This document shows, piece after piece, positions 48,040 to 56,571 of a stretch of DNA of 64,000 nucleotides. The notes under the pieces are model-generated. The model did not search any database. It had not been told where the DNA came from and saw only the letters and a list, made by a program, of their open reading frames with translations. This stretch comes from Saprospiraceae bacterium (GTDB lineage: Bacteria; Bacteroidota; Bacteroidia; Chitinophagales; Saprospiraceae), in assembly GCA_026129545.1 (NCBI GenBank), contig JAHCHX010000001.1:3099501-3163500 (forward strand), given 5' to 3'. The position numbers and the translations under genes are program-made. Position 1 is the stretch's first letter; the number at the start of each line of letters is the position of its first letter.

Positions 48040-49275
48040 TTACACCTGCGTCTGAAAAACTTCGACTGGCGCTTCTGAGCGGTCGCTGCCGATGATGCCA
48101 AGCTTCACGGCATTGCTGTACATGCGGTCAATGGCGCGGTCAATTTGCTCTATGCTGTGCGTAGCCATCAGCGAGAAACGGATGAGTGATTCCGCGCTGG
48201 GCACTGCGGGCGACACAACCGGGTTGATGAACACGCCCGACTCGAAGCAGGCTGTGGAATAAGCAAAGGTTTTGAGGTTGTCGCGCACATAAATCGGGAT
48301 AATCGGCGACTCGCTCGGCCCTACCTCAAAGCCAAGTTCAAGGAATCGGGCCAGCGCGTAGTTGGTGTTCTCCCACAGACGCTCCATGCGTTCCGGCTCG
48401 TCGCGCATGATTTCGAGGGCTGCCATCACGCTGCCTGCTGCGGCAGGTGTCATGCTCGCGCTGAAGATGAGCGCTCGGGAGTGGTGTTTCAAAAATTCGA
48501 TGACATCGCGGCTTGAAGCTACGAAGCCGCCCAGCGAGGCCAGTGATTTGCTGAAAGTGCCTGTCTGGATATCCACTTGGTCGAGCAGGCCAAAATGTGA
48601 GCCAGTGCCGATGCCTCTCTGGCCGATGACCCCGATGGCGTGGGCATCATCAACCACTACCACTGCATTGTGCCGACGCGCAATGCGCACGATGTCGGGG
48701 AGTTTGGCAATGTCGCCTTCCATGCTGAAAATGCCATCCACGATGACATATTTGAGGGCGGCAGCATCAATGGCCGACATCTTTTTTTCCAAATCTTCCA
48801 TGTCGTTGTGGCGGAACTTCTGCACTTTGGCAAACGAAAGCCGCGTGGCGTCAATGATGGAGGCGTGCACGCGCTCGTCAATGAGGATGTGGTCGTGGCG
48901 ACCCGCCAATGGCGCTATGGCGCCCAGGTTGGACTGAAAACCTGTGCTATACAATAGCACGGCCTCTTGTTTGAGGTGTTCGGCCAGCATCTCTTCGAGT
49001 TCGATGTGGATGCGAAGGGTGCCATTCAGGAAGCGGCTTCCGGCGCAGCCGGTGCCGTAGCGGTCGGTGGCCGCTTTGGCAGCTTCTTTGATTTTTGGAT
49101 GGTTGGTAAGCCCCAGATAGGAGTTGGAGCCAAACATCAAAACAGGATTTCCATTGATGATGACCTCCGTGTCTTGTTCGGAATCTATCTCACGGAAATA
49201 TGGGTACCATCCTAAGGCGCGTACTTCTTTTGGTGCAGTGTATTGACGCACACGGTCGAGTAGGTGTTGGTTCAT
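48040..49275 (-). CDS. Serine palmitoyltransferase-like alpha-oxoamine synthase
   Basis: 411 residues. A PLP-dependent fold with NSYLGLTNHPKIKEAAKAA, GTGCAGSRFLNGTLRIHIEL, LLYSTGFQSNLGAI, the aspartate strand VVVVDDAHAIGVIGQRG and the lysine motif TGTFSKSLASLGGF (Schiff-base Lys in FSKS). The C-terminal part SPESPIIPIYVRDN-like (here GPSESPIIPIYVRDNLKTF) is typical. Related enzymes are 2-amino-3-ketobutyrate ligase, 8-amino-7-oxononanoate synthase and serine palmitoyltransferase. Presence among ceramide-pathway candidates and absence of biotin genes favour serine palmitoyltransferase, which makes 3-ketosphinganine from serine and an acyl thioester. No dedicated acyl carrier protein is encoded nearby. 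Confidence 0.85.
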   Translation of the reverse strand: MNQHLLDRVRQYTAPKEVRALGWYPYFREIDSEQDTEVIINGNPVLMFGSNSYLGLTNHPKIKEAAKAATDRYGTGCAGSRFLNGTLRIHIELEEMLAEHLKQEAVLLYSTGFQSNLGAIAPLAGRHDHILIDERVHASIIDATRLSFAKVQKFRHNDMEDLEKKMSAIDAAALKYVIVDGIFSMEGDIAKLPDIVRIARRHNAVVVVDDAHAIGVIGQRGIGTGSHFGLLDQVDIQTGTFSKSLASLGGFVASSRDVIEFLKHHSRALIFSASMTPAAAGSVMAALEIMRDEPERMERLWENTNYALARFLELGFEVGPSESPIIPIYVRDNLKTFAYSTACFESGVFINPVVSPAVPSAESLIRFSLMATHSIEQIDRAIDRMYSNAVKLGIIGSDRSEAPVEVFQTQV

Positions 49276-49349
49276 GTCTTGTTGTGTTACGGTGAAAGAA
49301 ATTTGGAGACCAGCAGGTTTGAGTTGAATGGGAAGGGCGTTTCCGATGA

Positions 49350-49982
49350 TTATTTTTTCCGGGTCAAATTAAAGGTTGTGCGAAACACATAGTCCCACAA
49401 AGGATTGCTCACACCGAACCCGCGGTCATTTTCTTGATAATGGTGTAGCATGTGATGATGCTTGATGCGTTGCCAAAGTGGATGATTCCAGCGGAGGTGG
49501 TGTATTGCGTAGTGCATGGTGTCATAGCAAAGATAGCCTGCCACGAAGCCCGCAAAAAAGGGGAACACGACGGGCCTGCCCAGCAATGCCTGAAAGCCAA
49601 AAAAGAACAAAAAAGCCAAGGGGATGCTCACGCTTGGCGGCATCACCAAGCGGAGACGGTCGTTGGGATAATCATGGTGCACACCGTGCCAAATAAAATG
49701 AAGACGCTCGCCCCAACGACCGGGAGGAATCCAATGGAAAACAAAACGGTGCAACACATATTCCGCAAAGGTCCAAGCGAACAAACCCAAGAGGAACAGC
49801 CCCATCAGGGTAAGCCAATTGCCCGGCCATTGCCAAAGCAACCAGCCTATCACGGGCAGATAGATGATAAGCGGCACAGAAAAATGTACCTTGGAAAGCG
49901 CTTCCATCCAGCTGGCCTTAAACATTCGGATGGACTCGGTCGAGTTGGATATGAATTTTCTTGATTGTTCTTTCATTGCCAT
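49350..49982 (-). CDS. Fatty-acid hydroxylase superfamily protein (FA2H/Scs7-like)
   Basis: 210 residues with about four membrane helices. The histidine motifs are in the FA2H arrangement: EYVLHRFVFHW, HFIWHGVHHDYPNDRLRLVM followed by PP, HYAIHH and KHHHMLHHY. The HGVHHDYPNDRLRLVMPP segment is particularly close to ceramide fatty-acid 2-hydroxylases. The N-terminal cytochrome b5 domain of yeast and animal enzymes is absent, so an external electron donor is needed. It would hydroxylate carbon 2 of the N-acyl chain. First gene of the sphingoid block, 75 bases before the serine-palmitoyltransferase-like gene. Starts at 49982 and 49976 are both possible. Confidence 0.85.
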   Translation of the reverse strand: MAMKEQSRKFISNSTESIRMFKASWMEALSKVHFSVPLIIYLPVIGWLLWQWPGNWLTLMGLFLLGLFAWTFAEYVLHRFVFHWIPPGRWGERLHFIWHGVHHDYPNDRLRLVMPPSVSIPLAFLFFFGFQALLGRPVVFPFFAGFVAGYLCYDTMHYAIHHLRWNHPLWQRIKHHHMLHHYQENDRGFGVSNPLWDYVFRTTFNLTRKK

Positions 49983-50261
49983 TTGTCAGACGATTTGCAG
50001 CAATTAGGGATGGGAGAATCGCGTGGGTCTTTTTCCGCCGCAAAAAAACTGTAAGGAGGATTGGGAGCCGGTTCGTGCCTGCACCGCGCGTTTGCGGCAA
50101 AAGGACTTGGCTCGAAAAATGGCTAGTCTGGTAAGGTGTCAGGCGTGTTCGTTCGCATTTTCGGGATAAAGGTAAGCTGCACAGCGGATGGATTGTTAGC
50201 GTCAAAAAAAAATTAAACAATCGTTTAAAAAAATTACAATTCAGTGATGTTCCGTGCCTTC
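49983..50261. other. Upstream region of the sphingoid block
   Basis: About 280 bases between the hydroxylase start and the ahcY terminator. TACCTTTA on the minus strand (50174-50167) is one base off the -7 box, but no TTG lies at the right distance. No gene, repeat or dyad was seen. The promoter of the sphingoid genes is expected here. Confidence 0.35.
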
Positions 50262-50304
50262 TCAAAAAGAACGGCGCCGCAAGGTGTTTGCCTCACAGCG
50301 CCGT
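50262..50304 (-). terminator. Terminator after ahcY
   Basis: Minus-strand stem ACGGCGC (50304-50298) with its complement at 50277-50271, an internal loop with partial extra pairing, then a T-rich tail. It lies 25 bases past the ahcY stop. Confidence 0.6.
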
Positions 50305-50328
50305 GTCATTCAGTATGTTATCCGAACC

Positions 50329-51645
50329 TTAGTAGCGGTAGTATTCCGGCTTGAAAGGCCCTTCTGGATTGACCCCAATGTATTCTGCTTGGTGGGGACG
50401 CAGCTCTTCGAGTTCCACGCCAATTTTGGCAAGGTGGAGGCGTGCAACTTTTTCGTCCAGATGTTTTGGCAGCATATACACTTGGTTGTCGTACTTGTCC
50501 GCGTTTTGCCAAAGTTCGATTTGGGCCAATACTTGGTTGGTAAAGGAATTTGACATTACGAAAGAGGGGTGGCCTGTGGCGCAACCCAAATTGACCAATC
50601 GCCCTTCGGCCAATACGATAATGTCGTTGCCGTCCACGTTGTAGATATCTACTTGTGGCTTGATGTTGACTCTGGTCTGACCAAAGTTGTCGTTCAGCCA
50701 AGCCATGTCTATTTCATTGTCGAAGTGCCCGATGTTGCACACGATGGTCTTGTCGTTCATCATGCGGAAGTGTTTTTCGGTCACAATGTCGCAGTTGCCG
50801 GTAGCGGTCACGATGATGTTGGCGCGCGGGATGGCATTTTCCATGCGCTTCACCTCAAACCCGTCCATTGCTGCCTGAAGCGCGCATATCGGGTCGATTT
50901 CGGTGACGATGACACGCGCACCCGCGCCGCGCAGCGAAGCGGCGGAGCCTTTGCCCACGTCGCCGTAGCCAGCCACTACTGCCACTTTTCCGGCTATCAT
51001 GATGTCGGTGGCGCGGCGAATCGCGTCCACAAGGCTTTCCTTGCAACCGTACTTGTTGTCAAATTTCGACTTGGTGACGGAGTCGTTGATATTGATGGCA
51101 GGGAGTGGCAGGGTGCCTTTGGCAACTCGCTCGTAGAGGCGATGAACGCCGGTGGTGGTTTCCTCTGAAATGCCGCGAATGTTTTGCACGAGTTCGGGGT
51201 ATTGGTCGAGCACCATATTGGTCAGGTCGCCGCCATCGTCGAGAATCATGTTGAGTGGTTTCCCGTCTTTGAAGGCAAACAAGGTCTGTTCGATGCACCA
51301 GTCAAATTCTTCGGCGTTCATGCCTTTCCAAGCATAAACCGGGATGCCAGCGGCAGCAATGGCGGCGGCGGCATGGTCTTGCGTGGAAAAGATGTTGCAC
51401 GACGACCAAGATACTTCTGCACCGAGCTCGACCAATGTTTCAATCAGGACGGCGGTCTGGATGGTCATGTGGAGGCAGCCTGCGATGCGAGCGCCTTTCA
51501 GGGGCTTGCTTGTGCCGAATTCTTCTCGCAAGGCCATGAGACCCGGCATTTCGGCTTCGGCAAGTTGAATTTCTTTGCGGCCCCAATCGGCAAGGGCAAT
51601 GTCTTTTACTTTGTAAGCGGGGCGAGTTTCGGTAGCAACAGCCAT
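50329..51645 (-). CDS. ahcY: Adenosylhomocysteinase
   Basis: 438 residues from ATG 51645 ([20 protein letters not shown]); an upstream frame to 51693 lacks homology. Typical blocks: [94 protein letters not shown], the NAD-binding [20 protein letters not shown], and the C-terminal [14 protein letters not shown] and KPEYYRY. It splits S-adenosylhomocysteine to homocysteine and adenosine, clearing the by-product of methylation. Monocistronic by its terminator and separated upstream region. Confidence 0.97.
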   Translation of the reverse strand: MAVATETRPAYKVKDIALADWGRKEIQLAEAEMPGLMALREEFGTSKPLKGARIAGCLHMTIQTAVLIETLVELGAEVSWSSCNIFSTQDHAAAAIAAAGIPVYAWKGMNAEEFDWCIEQTLFAFKDGKPLNMILDDGGDLTNMVLDQYPELVQNIRGISEETTTGVHRLYERVAKGTLPLPAININDSVTKSKFDNKYGCKESLVDAIRRATDIMIAGKVAVVAGYGDVGKGSAASLRGAGARVIVTEIDPICALQAAMDGFEVKRMENAIPRANIIVTATGNCDIVTEKHFRMMNDKTIVCNIGHFDNEIDMAWLNDNFGQTRVNIKPQVDIYNVDGNDIIVLAEGRLVNLGCATGHPSFVMSNSFTNQVLAQIELWQNADKYDNQVYMLPKHLDEKVARLHLAKIGVELEELRPHQAEYIGVNPEGPFKPEYYRY

Positions 51646-51764
51646 TTTTTTGAAAATGATTTTAGTGTGATAAATGATGTGATGGGGAGGCAATTATTTC
51701 GTGGTTGGGCGAATCAAAACGCCCAAACAAAACATCGTTCGGTTTGGTTGTCGAAAAAGAAGTG

Positions 51765-51772
51765 CAAAGGTA
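51765..51772 (-). promoter_or_regulatory. -7 box candidate for ahcY
   Basis: TACCTTTG on the minus strand matches TAnnTTTG exactly. No TTG at 17-23 bases upstream. The leader to the ATG would be about 115 bases. Confidence 0.35.
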
Positions 51773-51867
51773 GGGAATTGTTTGCCGTTAGGCTTGGTTT
51801 GCGCGACGATTTATACCCGGATTAACGAGGAATTAAGGATGAGCGCGGCCTTAATTGGATTTCGATG

Positions 51868-51905
51868 TCCACCTTGTCGAAAACTTGACCACGCGAAGCA
51901 TGGTT
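51868..51905 (+). repeat. Remnant of the 100-bp repeat (copy H)
   Basis: The stretch GAAAACTTGACCACGCGAAGC matches the right end of copy G (28630-28650) almost exactly; the left two thirds of the repeat are not recognisable. It lies between ahcY and the OmpA-like gene. Confidence 0.45.
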
Positions 51906-51947
51906 GAACAGTGAAAAGGTTTTGACAAAAAACTTGCCAACACCGCG

Positions 51948-52415
51948 TCAATTGCCTTCCAATACCCTTATCTCGGCTCTCCTGTTTTGTTCCGATTCTT
52001 CGGGGGGCTTAGGTTTTGGAAAGAGCATTTGCGTGTTCAAATAGCCTTTGTCGGTCAGGCGCTTGGCGGGGATGCCATTGTTTAGCAAAGAATCATAGAT
52101 ACGCTTGGCGCGTCGCTCCGACAGGCTTCTGCGCCACTCCGGCTCTTTCGGCATATCAAGGCCCGGGCCGTTGATATGTCGGGCTATTCCCACTTTCAAA
52201 TCGGGGTTCATTTGCATGAATCTGAGGACTTTGGGAAGCGCTGGCTCGGAGGCTTTCAGCAGGATGTCTTGGTCGCCAACAAAAAAGAGGTCTCGCAGGA
52301 TGGCGGTTTCGCCAGATTTTGCGGGAGGCAGCTTTATGTTGGGATTGACTTTATATTTTTCGCAAAGTTCGGGGCTGTCGAAAAAAGATTTCAAAAGGGT
52401 GCAGAATGCCGCCAT
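51948..52415 (-). CDS. OmpA-C-domain protein without visible signal peptide
   Basis: 155 residues from ATG 52415 (MAAFCTLLKSFFDSPELCEK), 35 bases after the TraB-like stop. The OmpA C-terminal fold is evident: RDLFFVGDQDILLKASEPAL, FMQMNPDLKVGIARHINGPG (in place of the usual GHTD.xG), LSERRAKRIYDSLLNNGIPA, LTDKGYLNTQMLFP and NRRAEIRVL. The family binds peptidoglycan, but no signal peptide or lipobox precedes the domain. The gene may be a truncated remnant or start differently. Confidence 0.65.
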   Translation of the reverse strand: MAAFCTLLKSFFDSPELCEKYKVNPNIKLPPAKSGETAILRDLFFVGDQDILLKASEPALPKVLRFMQMNPDLKVGIARHINGPGLDMPKEPEWRRSLSERRAKRIYDSLLNNGIPAKRLTDKGYLNTQMLFPKPKPPEESEQNRRAEIRVLEGN

Positions 52416-52449
52416 TTTGCTGCAAACGGTTCTCCAGATTTGTTCTCTC

Positions 52450-53376
52450 TCACTCCTCTGGAGCCACCTCCACCCTGTACCCCTCGCGTCGGAGAAGTGC
52501 CACCACCCCATGTTCGCCCCCCAAGTGCCCGGCGCCGACGGCAAAAAGTGTGGGTGTTTCCCGCATCATACGCCCCATGATGGGGATCCAATTGTGGTTG
52601 CGATTCTTCAAAAGAATGTCCTCATAGCCCCCCATGCCGTATTGAGCATCGCCAATCATGGCTTGCATGGCGCCGATGTCTTGGTCGCGGTAGAGTTTGA
52701 GCATTTTTGCCAACTCATTTTCGCCACTCGGATTGTCCTCGGCCGTGCGCAAGCTTTCCACCAACATCTTGGCCTGCGTTTCGTAGGGGATGCTATCAAA
52801 AATCGCCATTTGATAGGTCGCCGTCTCCAAGCCGGCGGTCTCGAGCTTGCGGCGACGGGTCATGCGGTAGAGTTCCATCTCTACGGAAGTCATCCGGGTA
52901 TTTGTTGCCGCGCCACTATCATCGTCGGAGGAGAAGAGTGTGCTGAGAAACATCGGTTTCATGCGCTCAAACATACCGCCCGGCAGCCCCTTTTCCTTCA
53001 TTTTATCTTTAACATAGTCGTAGTCATCAGCAGGCAACAGGTCTTTTAGTGTCTTGCCGCCAGCCATGAATGCCTTGCTCATTAGACCGATTTGTGTCCG
53101 AAAATTGGTCATTTCTTTCATGTCTATCTCAAAAGCCACGCGCCTCACGTTGTCCAGCGCCTCGCGAGCAGCAGGTGGGAACTGAAATTCGCTTTTCGGA
53201 ATGAGGTGAATGGTGCCGTAGAGGTAGGATGGTTTTTTAAGGCCGTTTCCGCTGATTTTCCAAACCAAGGACTTTTCGTCTGGAACGATTTTTTCAGGAT
53301 GATAAACGGCTTTTTTGGAGGTGGCACAACCCACGCCGACTAGCGCCGGCAACAACCAAAACAGGTATTTTTTCAT
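52450..53376 (-). CDS. TraB/GumN family lipoprotein
   Basis: 308 residues with a lipoprotein signal (KKYLFWLLPALVGVGCATS, lipobox VGVGC). The family motifs are present: SYLYGTIHLIPKSEFQFPPA near the N terminus with the conserved GTxH, VAFEIDMKE, and near the C terminus the second motif FAVGAGHLGGEHGVVALLRR followed by GYRVE. TraB/GumN proteins resemble metalloproteases (Tiki-like); the two motifs with Glu/His are intact. Expected location is the periplasmic or outer-membrane face. Substrate unknown. The OmpA-like gene follows 35 bases downstream. Confidence 0.85.
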   Translation of the reverse strand: MKKYLFWLLPALVGVGCATSKKAVYHPEKIVPDEKSLVWKISGNGLKKPSYLYGTIHLIPKSEFQFPPAAREALDNVRRVAFEIDMKEMTNFRTQIGLMSKAFMAGGKTLKDLLPADDYDYVKDKMKEKGLPGGMFERMKPMFLSTLFSSDDDSGAATNTRMTSVEMELYRMTRRRKLETAGLETATYQMAIFDSIPYETQAKMLVESLRTAEDNPSGENELAKMLKLYRDQDIGAMQAMIGDAQYGMGGYEDILLKNRNHNWIPIMGRMMRETPTLFAVGAGHLGGEHGVVALLRREGYRVEVAPEE

Positions 53377-53391
53377 GTTTACTTTTTCAAC

Positions 53392-53482
53392 GAATTTGCG
53401 CTGCCACTACTTTTAGGATGACCGAAATCGCTATTTGTTCAAAATCGCTGTCATCTGAAAAATCATGGCGAATCATGGTGTA
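53392..53482 (-). repeat. Diverged dispersed repeat, copy E
   Basis: Minus strand reads TACACCATGATTCGCC ... GATTTTGAACAAATAGCG, recognisable by its left end and middle but diverged at the right end and missing about ten bases. It sits in the upstream region of the TraB-like gene. Confidence 0.5.
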
Positions 53483-53546
53483 AAACCGCCATTTCTCAAA
53501 AATGTTGGCGTTGCAAAGTTGAGGAAAAACAAGTCAGCATACAGAG

Positions 53547-53582
53547 AAAAACAAAAACAGCGCCTCTCGTTCGAGGCGCTGT
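53547..53582 (-). terminator. Strong terminator hairpin (GC-rich)
   Basis: Minus-strand 10-bp stem ACAGCGCCTC (53582-53573) with perfect complement (53566-53557), 6-base loop, then a T-run broken by one G. Faces leftward, downstream of the PspC operon. Confidence 0.75.
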
Positions 53583-53631
53583 CTCAAATTTTCCGGTCTC
53601 ACGGATGTATCACTCTCTATTGATGAACGTA

Positions 53632-53733
53632 TGCCTTGATTCAATAGGATTTGTCAGACGAACAAGATTGCTTTCCTTGATTTTGAGCAGATTGTGCTTT
53701 TTGCCATGCTCAAAACTTGACGGCGCGAGGCGT
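53632..53733 (+). repeat. Dispersed repeat, copy F
   Basis: Plus strand TGCCTTGATTCAATAGGATT ... CTTGACGGCGCGAGGCGT, about 102 bp. It lies between two terminators that both face away from the PspC operon. Confidence 0.7.
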
Positions 53734-53737
53734 ATTT

Positions 53738-53783
53738 CAAAAAGAAAAGGACTCGCAAGTATTTGACGATACCTACGAGTCCT
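53738..53783 (-). terminator. Terminator directly after the PspC-domain gene
   Basis: Minus-strand stem AGGACTCG (53783-53776) with complement at 53755-53748, plus an inner GTAT/ATAC pairing, followed by a T-rich run. It begins 36 bases beyond the stop of the 53819-56029 gene. Confidence 0.65.
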
Positions 53784-53818
53784 GTCTGCTTGTTGGTTTT
53801 CGAGCGTGTTGGTTTCTT

Positions 53819-56029
53819 TTAATTTTCGTACCGCGCATTCCGAATTTTTGCTCCTCCATCCACTTTTACCTGACTGCCAGCGTCGTTAATGACGACGGCT
53901 TCTTCCTTGGCAAAGAGGCGTGCCTTCGAGCTGCCCGATGCCGTGATTTCCACGTTGCTGGCACGCCAGTTCACGGCCTCCAACGAGGCCCCATCGTTCA
54001 GGCTGACGTCCATTCGGCCCCCTTCTCCGACCAGCTCTAATGAGCATTTGCCACTGAGCGAAACATTGAGCAGATCGGCCACATCCAAATATGCCTTCAC
54101 GCGGCTATTGCCCGTTATTGTGATGGATGCGTCGTCCTCTTCAAAGCCACGAATCACGATGTCGCCCGCGTTGTCTGCCACTATCGAGGTCATCACAGGC
54201 GACTCGATGAAAACCTTTACGCCTGATGTCCCTCTTTTTTTGCTTAGTGTCAATTTTCGACCTGTCCGAATTTTTTCGATGGCATCGGCAGGTCCCTCGA
54301 AGCGAATTTTGAATTCATCTCCTTTGCGCATCTCCGTCTCGAAATCGCCCTCTAGGATGAAATGTTCGTAGTATTCATCGCTGCTGCTGTAGTCGCGGTC
54401 TCCGAATTGGGGGCAACCTGTGCAGACCAGCCCCCGATGAGTCATGCGGAATACTTTTTCCGGCGAGCGGGAGATGTAGTTGCGCTCGTTGTCTTTGGAG
54501 TACTCGTCCAATTCAGCGGCGGAATGCCTGTATATTTTGTCATCGAACACGATGCTTTTGCCTACTGGCAATTCGATATTCAATCGGATGCGTTGCCCTC
54601 GCCATTTTTGGCCACTTGGTATGCCGAATGCTGTGGGTATTTTTAGGGTGTTGCCCACAATTTCGACCGGGAAAGAAATCTGTTCGGCATTGGAAGCTGC
54701 ATCCCGGCTTGAGGAGCCTCTTGAGCGACTGATTTGGGTGCAGCGAAACCTGCCATCGTCGCTTTTGCGCACGCGCACTTCTACCAAGCCTTTCATGTTG
54801 AATTGGCCATCGTCGAATGAAAAACCGTCGCCCTCGTCAAACCAACCAAAGGATTCCATGCCACGGGCAGATGGAGCGATACCTTCCACGCGCAAAGTGT
54901 CAGAAGGCAGCCCAGACAAGTCATAAGTCTTGGTAGAGCTTCCACCAGAGCGGTAATTTTTGGAGGCAACGGCGAGCAGCATGACTGCCGATATGAGGTT
55001 GATTGACCAAAAAACCCAAAGCCCGCCTTGCAACCAACTGGGGGTGCGTACCTTGAACAAAGCACGAACAAACATTAAGGCCACGCTCAGTATCGGAATA
55101 CCCAACAAGAAAAACATATTGGCAAAGCCCAGCCAAGTGACGCTGCCAGAGAATGGACTGAAATACTCGACGAATGGCGCAGCCACAAACAAGCCCCATA
55201 TACCAGCCACCCACGACACAGCTAACCCAACAAACAAGGCTATGGCAACTATAGCGGCTATGGCGAGACCAAACTTGGAGATGAAACGCACGACAAACCC
55301 AAACATCTGCCCTAAGACGGAGACTCCGTTCGATACGGCGTTGCCAAAGCTTTTGTCACTTCCGCCCGCGCTTTTTTTTTCCGCCCCCAACTCGTTGACC
55401 TTTGTGCTTAGCCGCTCGAAACTATCCTCGATTTCCTTTGCAATGTTGTCCACGTTTATCGGTTCCCCACGCATGGCCAAGCGGTCGGCAGCAGTCTTGG
55501 CGGGTGGCACAAGAATCCATAGAAGCAGATAGGCTGGCATCCAGAAGCCTGCGGAGAGAAAAGTGAGCAACACAAAAATCAAGCGCATCCACACGGGGTC
55601 GTGCATGCCAAAGTATGCAGATAAGCCAGAGCAGACACCACCTACCACTGTGTCTTCCTCGTCGCGGAACAGCCGCTTGCCCGTTTTCACGGTTTGTTTC
55701 TTAGCGCGGTTGCCGCTACCCGCTGTGCCGGAACGCTCTGCGCCGCCACCACTACCTTCAGTAGTCGGCTCGCCGCCAAAGTCTTCGGGCTTGCCCATTA
55801 CCTCCACGGCAGCCTCCGCGTCGGGCAACATGACAATGGTGCGGGTACCCATGTTTTGAGTGATGATTTCGCCCAACCTCGATTCTATATCGTGCACGAT
55901 TTCGTCGCGCCCTTCGCTTTCGCTGAATCGTTTTCGGATGCTTTCAAGGTAAGACAAGAGGTATTCGTAGGCATCGTCGTCAATCGTGAGTGCGTATCCT
56001 CCGAGATTGATATTGAGTATTTTATTCAT
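53819..56029 (-). CDS. PspC-domain membrane protein with DUF2807-type C-terminal region
   Basis: 736 residues. The N terminus (MNKILNINLGGYALTIDDDA, YEYLLSYLESIRKRFSESEG) is a small domain often fused to PspC in Bacteroidota. The PspC domain follows (KRLFRDEEDTVVGGVCSGLS, AYFGMHDPVWMRLIFVLLTF), then about four more membrane helices (SKFGLAIAAIVAIALFVGLA and others). After residue ~420 a beta-helix-like putative auto-transporter adhesin region (DUF2807) includes KVFIESPVMTSIVADNAGDI and ITITGNSRVKAYLDVADLLN. Its role may be envelope-stress sensing. It is downstream of a PadR regulator and a small lipoprotein gene in one operon. Confidence 0.88.
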   Translation of the reverse strand: MNKILNINLGGYALTIDDDAYEYLLSYLESIRKRFSESEGRDEIVHDIESRLGEIITQNMGTRTIVMLPDAEAAVEVMGKPEDFGGEPTTEGSGGGAERSGTAGSGNRAKKQTVKTGKRLFRDEEDTVVGGVCSGLSAYFGMHDPVWMRLIFVLLTFLSAGFWMPAYLLLWILVPPAKTAADRLAMRGEPINVDNIAKEIEDSFERLSTKVNELGAEKKSAGGSDKSFGNAVSNGVSVLGQMFGFVVRFISKFGLAIAAIVAIALFVGLAVSWVAGIWGLFVAAPFVEYFSPFSGSVTWLGFANMFFLLGIPILSVALMFVRALFKVRTPSWLQGGLWVFWSINLISAVMLLAVASKNYRSGGSSTKTYDLSGLPSDTLRVEGIAPSARGMESFGWFDEGDGFSFDDGQFNMKGLVEVRVRKSDDGRFRCTQISRSRGSSSRDAASNAEQISFPVEIVGNTLKIPTAFGIPSGQKWRGQRIRLNIELPVGKSIVFDDKIYRHSAAELDEYSKDNERNYISRSPEKVFRMTHRGLVCTGCPQFGDRDYSSSDEYYEHFILEGDFETEMRKGDEFKIRFEGPADAIEKIRTGRKLTLSKKRGTSGVKVFIESPVMTSIVADNAGDIVIRGFEEDDASITITGNSRVKAYLDVADLLNVSLSGKCSLELVGEGGRMDVSLNDGASLEAVNWRASNVEITASGSSKARLFAKEEAVVINDAGSQVKVDGGAKIRNARYEN

Positions 56030-56153
56030 TGTTTAAGTCGGTTGAACGGTGACTTGTTTTTTTACCCGCCTGTGCGATTGACTCGCTCAGACGGGGCAAT
56101 TGGTTGGGTTGCCGGGTTGGAGATTTGGGCAATCGGCCCGGCAGCTCAACCCG

Positions 56154-56570
56154 TTACGAATCGGGCGGCAATGGCTCGATTTTGAGGGGCTTGGGAGGAG
56201 CCTCCATTTTGCGTTTGCGTTCGTTTTCCGCGGGGGCAGCAGCGCTACCTTTCAGGGTTTGGTTGACGGAGTGTACCAGCTGATGCCAGCCTTCGGTCAA
56301 TTCAGTCAAAAATTGAAGCCCTTGCTCGGACACGGTGAAGTATTTGCGTGGAGGGCCTTTTTCACCCTCGCGCCAGATATAGTCCACCAACCCATCGTTT
56401 TTTAGTCGAATCAGCAGAGGGTACAAGGTGCCTTCCTTCACGATTAGGTTGGTCCATTCCAACCGTTTCATGATTTCCGGCGGATAGGTCTCGCCCTCTG
56501 AGATGACCGCCAAGACGCACATTTCGAGCACGCCTTTCCGCATTTGAGCTTTCGCATTTTCCAGATCCAT
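56154..56570 (-). CDS. PadR-family transcriptional regulator
   Basis: 138 residues. Winged helix typical of PadR: MDLENAKAQMRKGVLEMCVL, AVISEGETYPPEIMKRLEWT, NLIVKEGTLYPLLIRLKNDG, LVDYIWREGEKGPPRKYFTV and SEQGLQFLTELTEGWHQLV. The C-terminal tail of ~30 residues is polar (AENERKRKMEAPPKPLKIEP). Members usually repress their own operon. The start codon lies one base from the stop of the lipoprotein gene and the PspC gene follows after 124 bases that include a GC-rich inverted repeat. A candidate operator lies in the operon promoter at 56926-56944. Confidence 0.92.
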   Translation of the reverse strand: MDLENAKAQMRKGVLEMCVLAVISEGETYPPEIMKRLEWTNLIVKEGTLYPLLIRLKNDGLVDYIWREGEKGPPRKYFTVSEQGLQFLTELTEGWHQLVHSVNQTLKGSAAAPAENERKRKMEAPPKPLKIEPLPPDS

Positions 56571-56571
56571 A

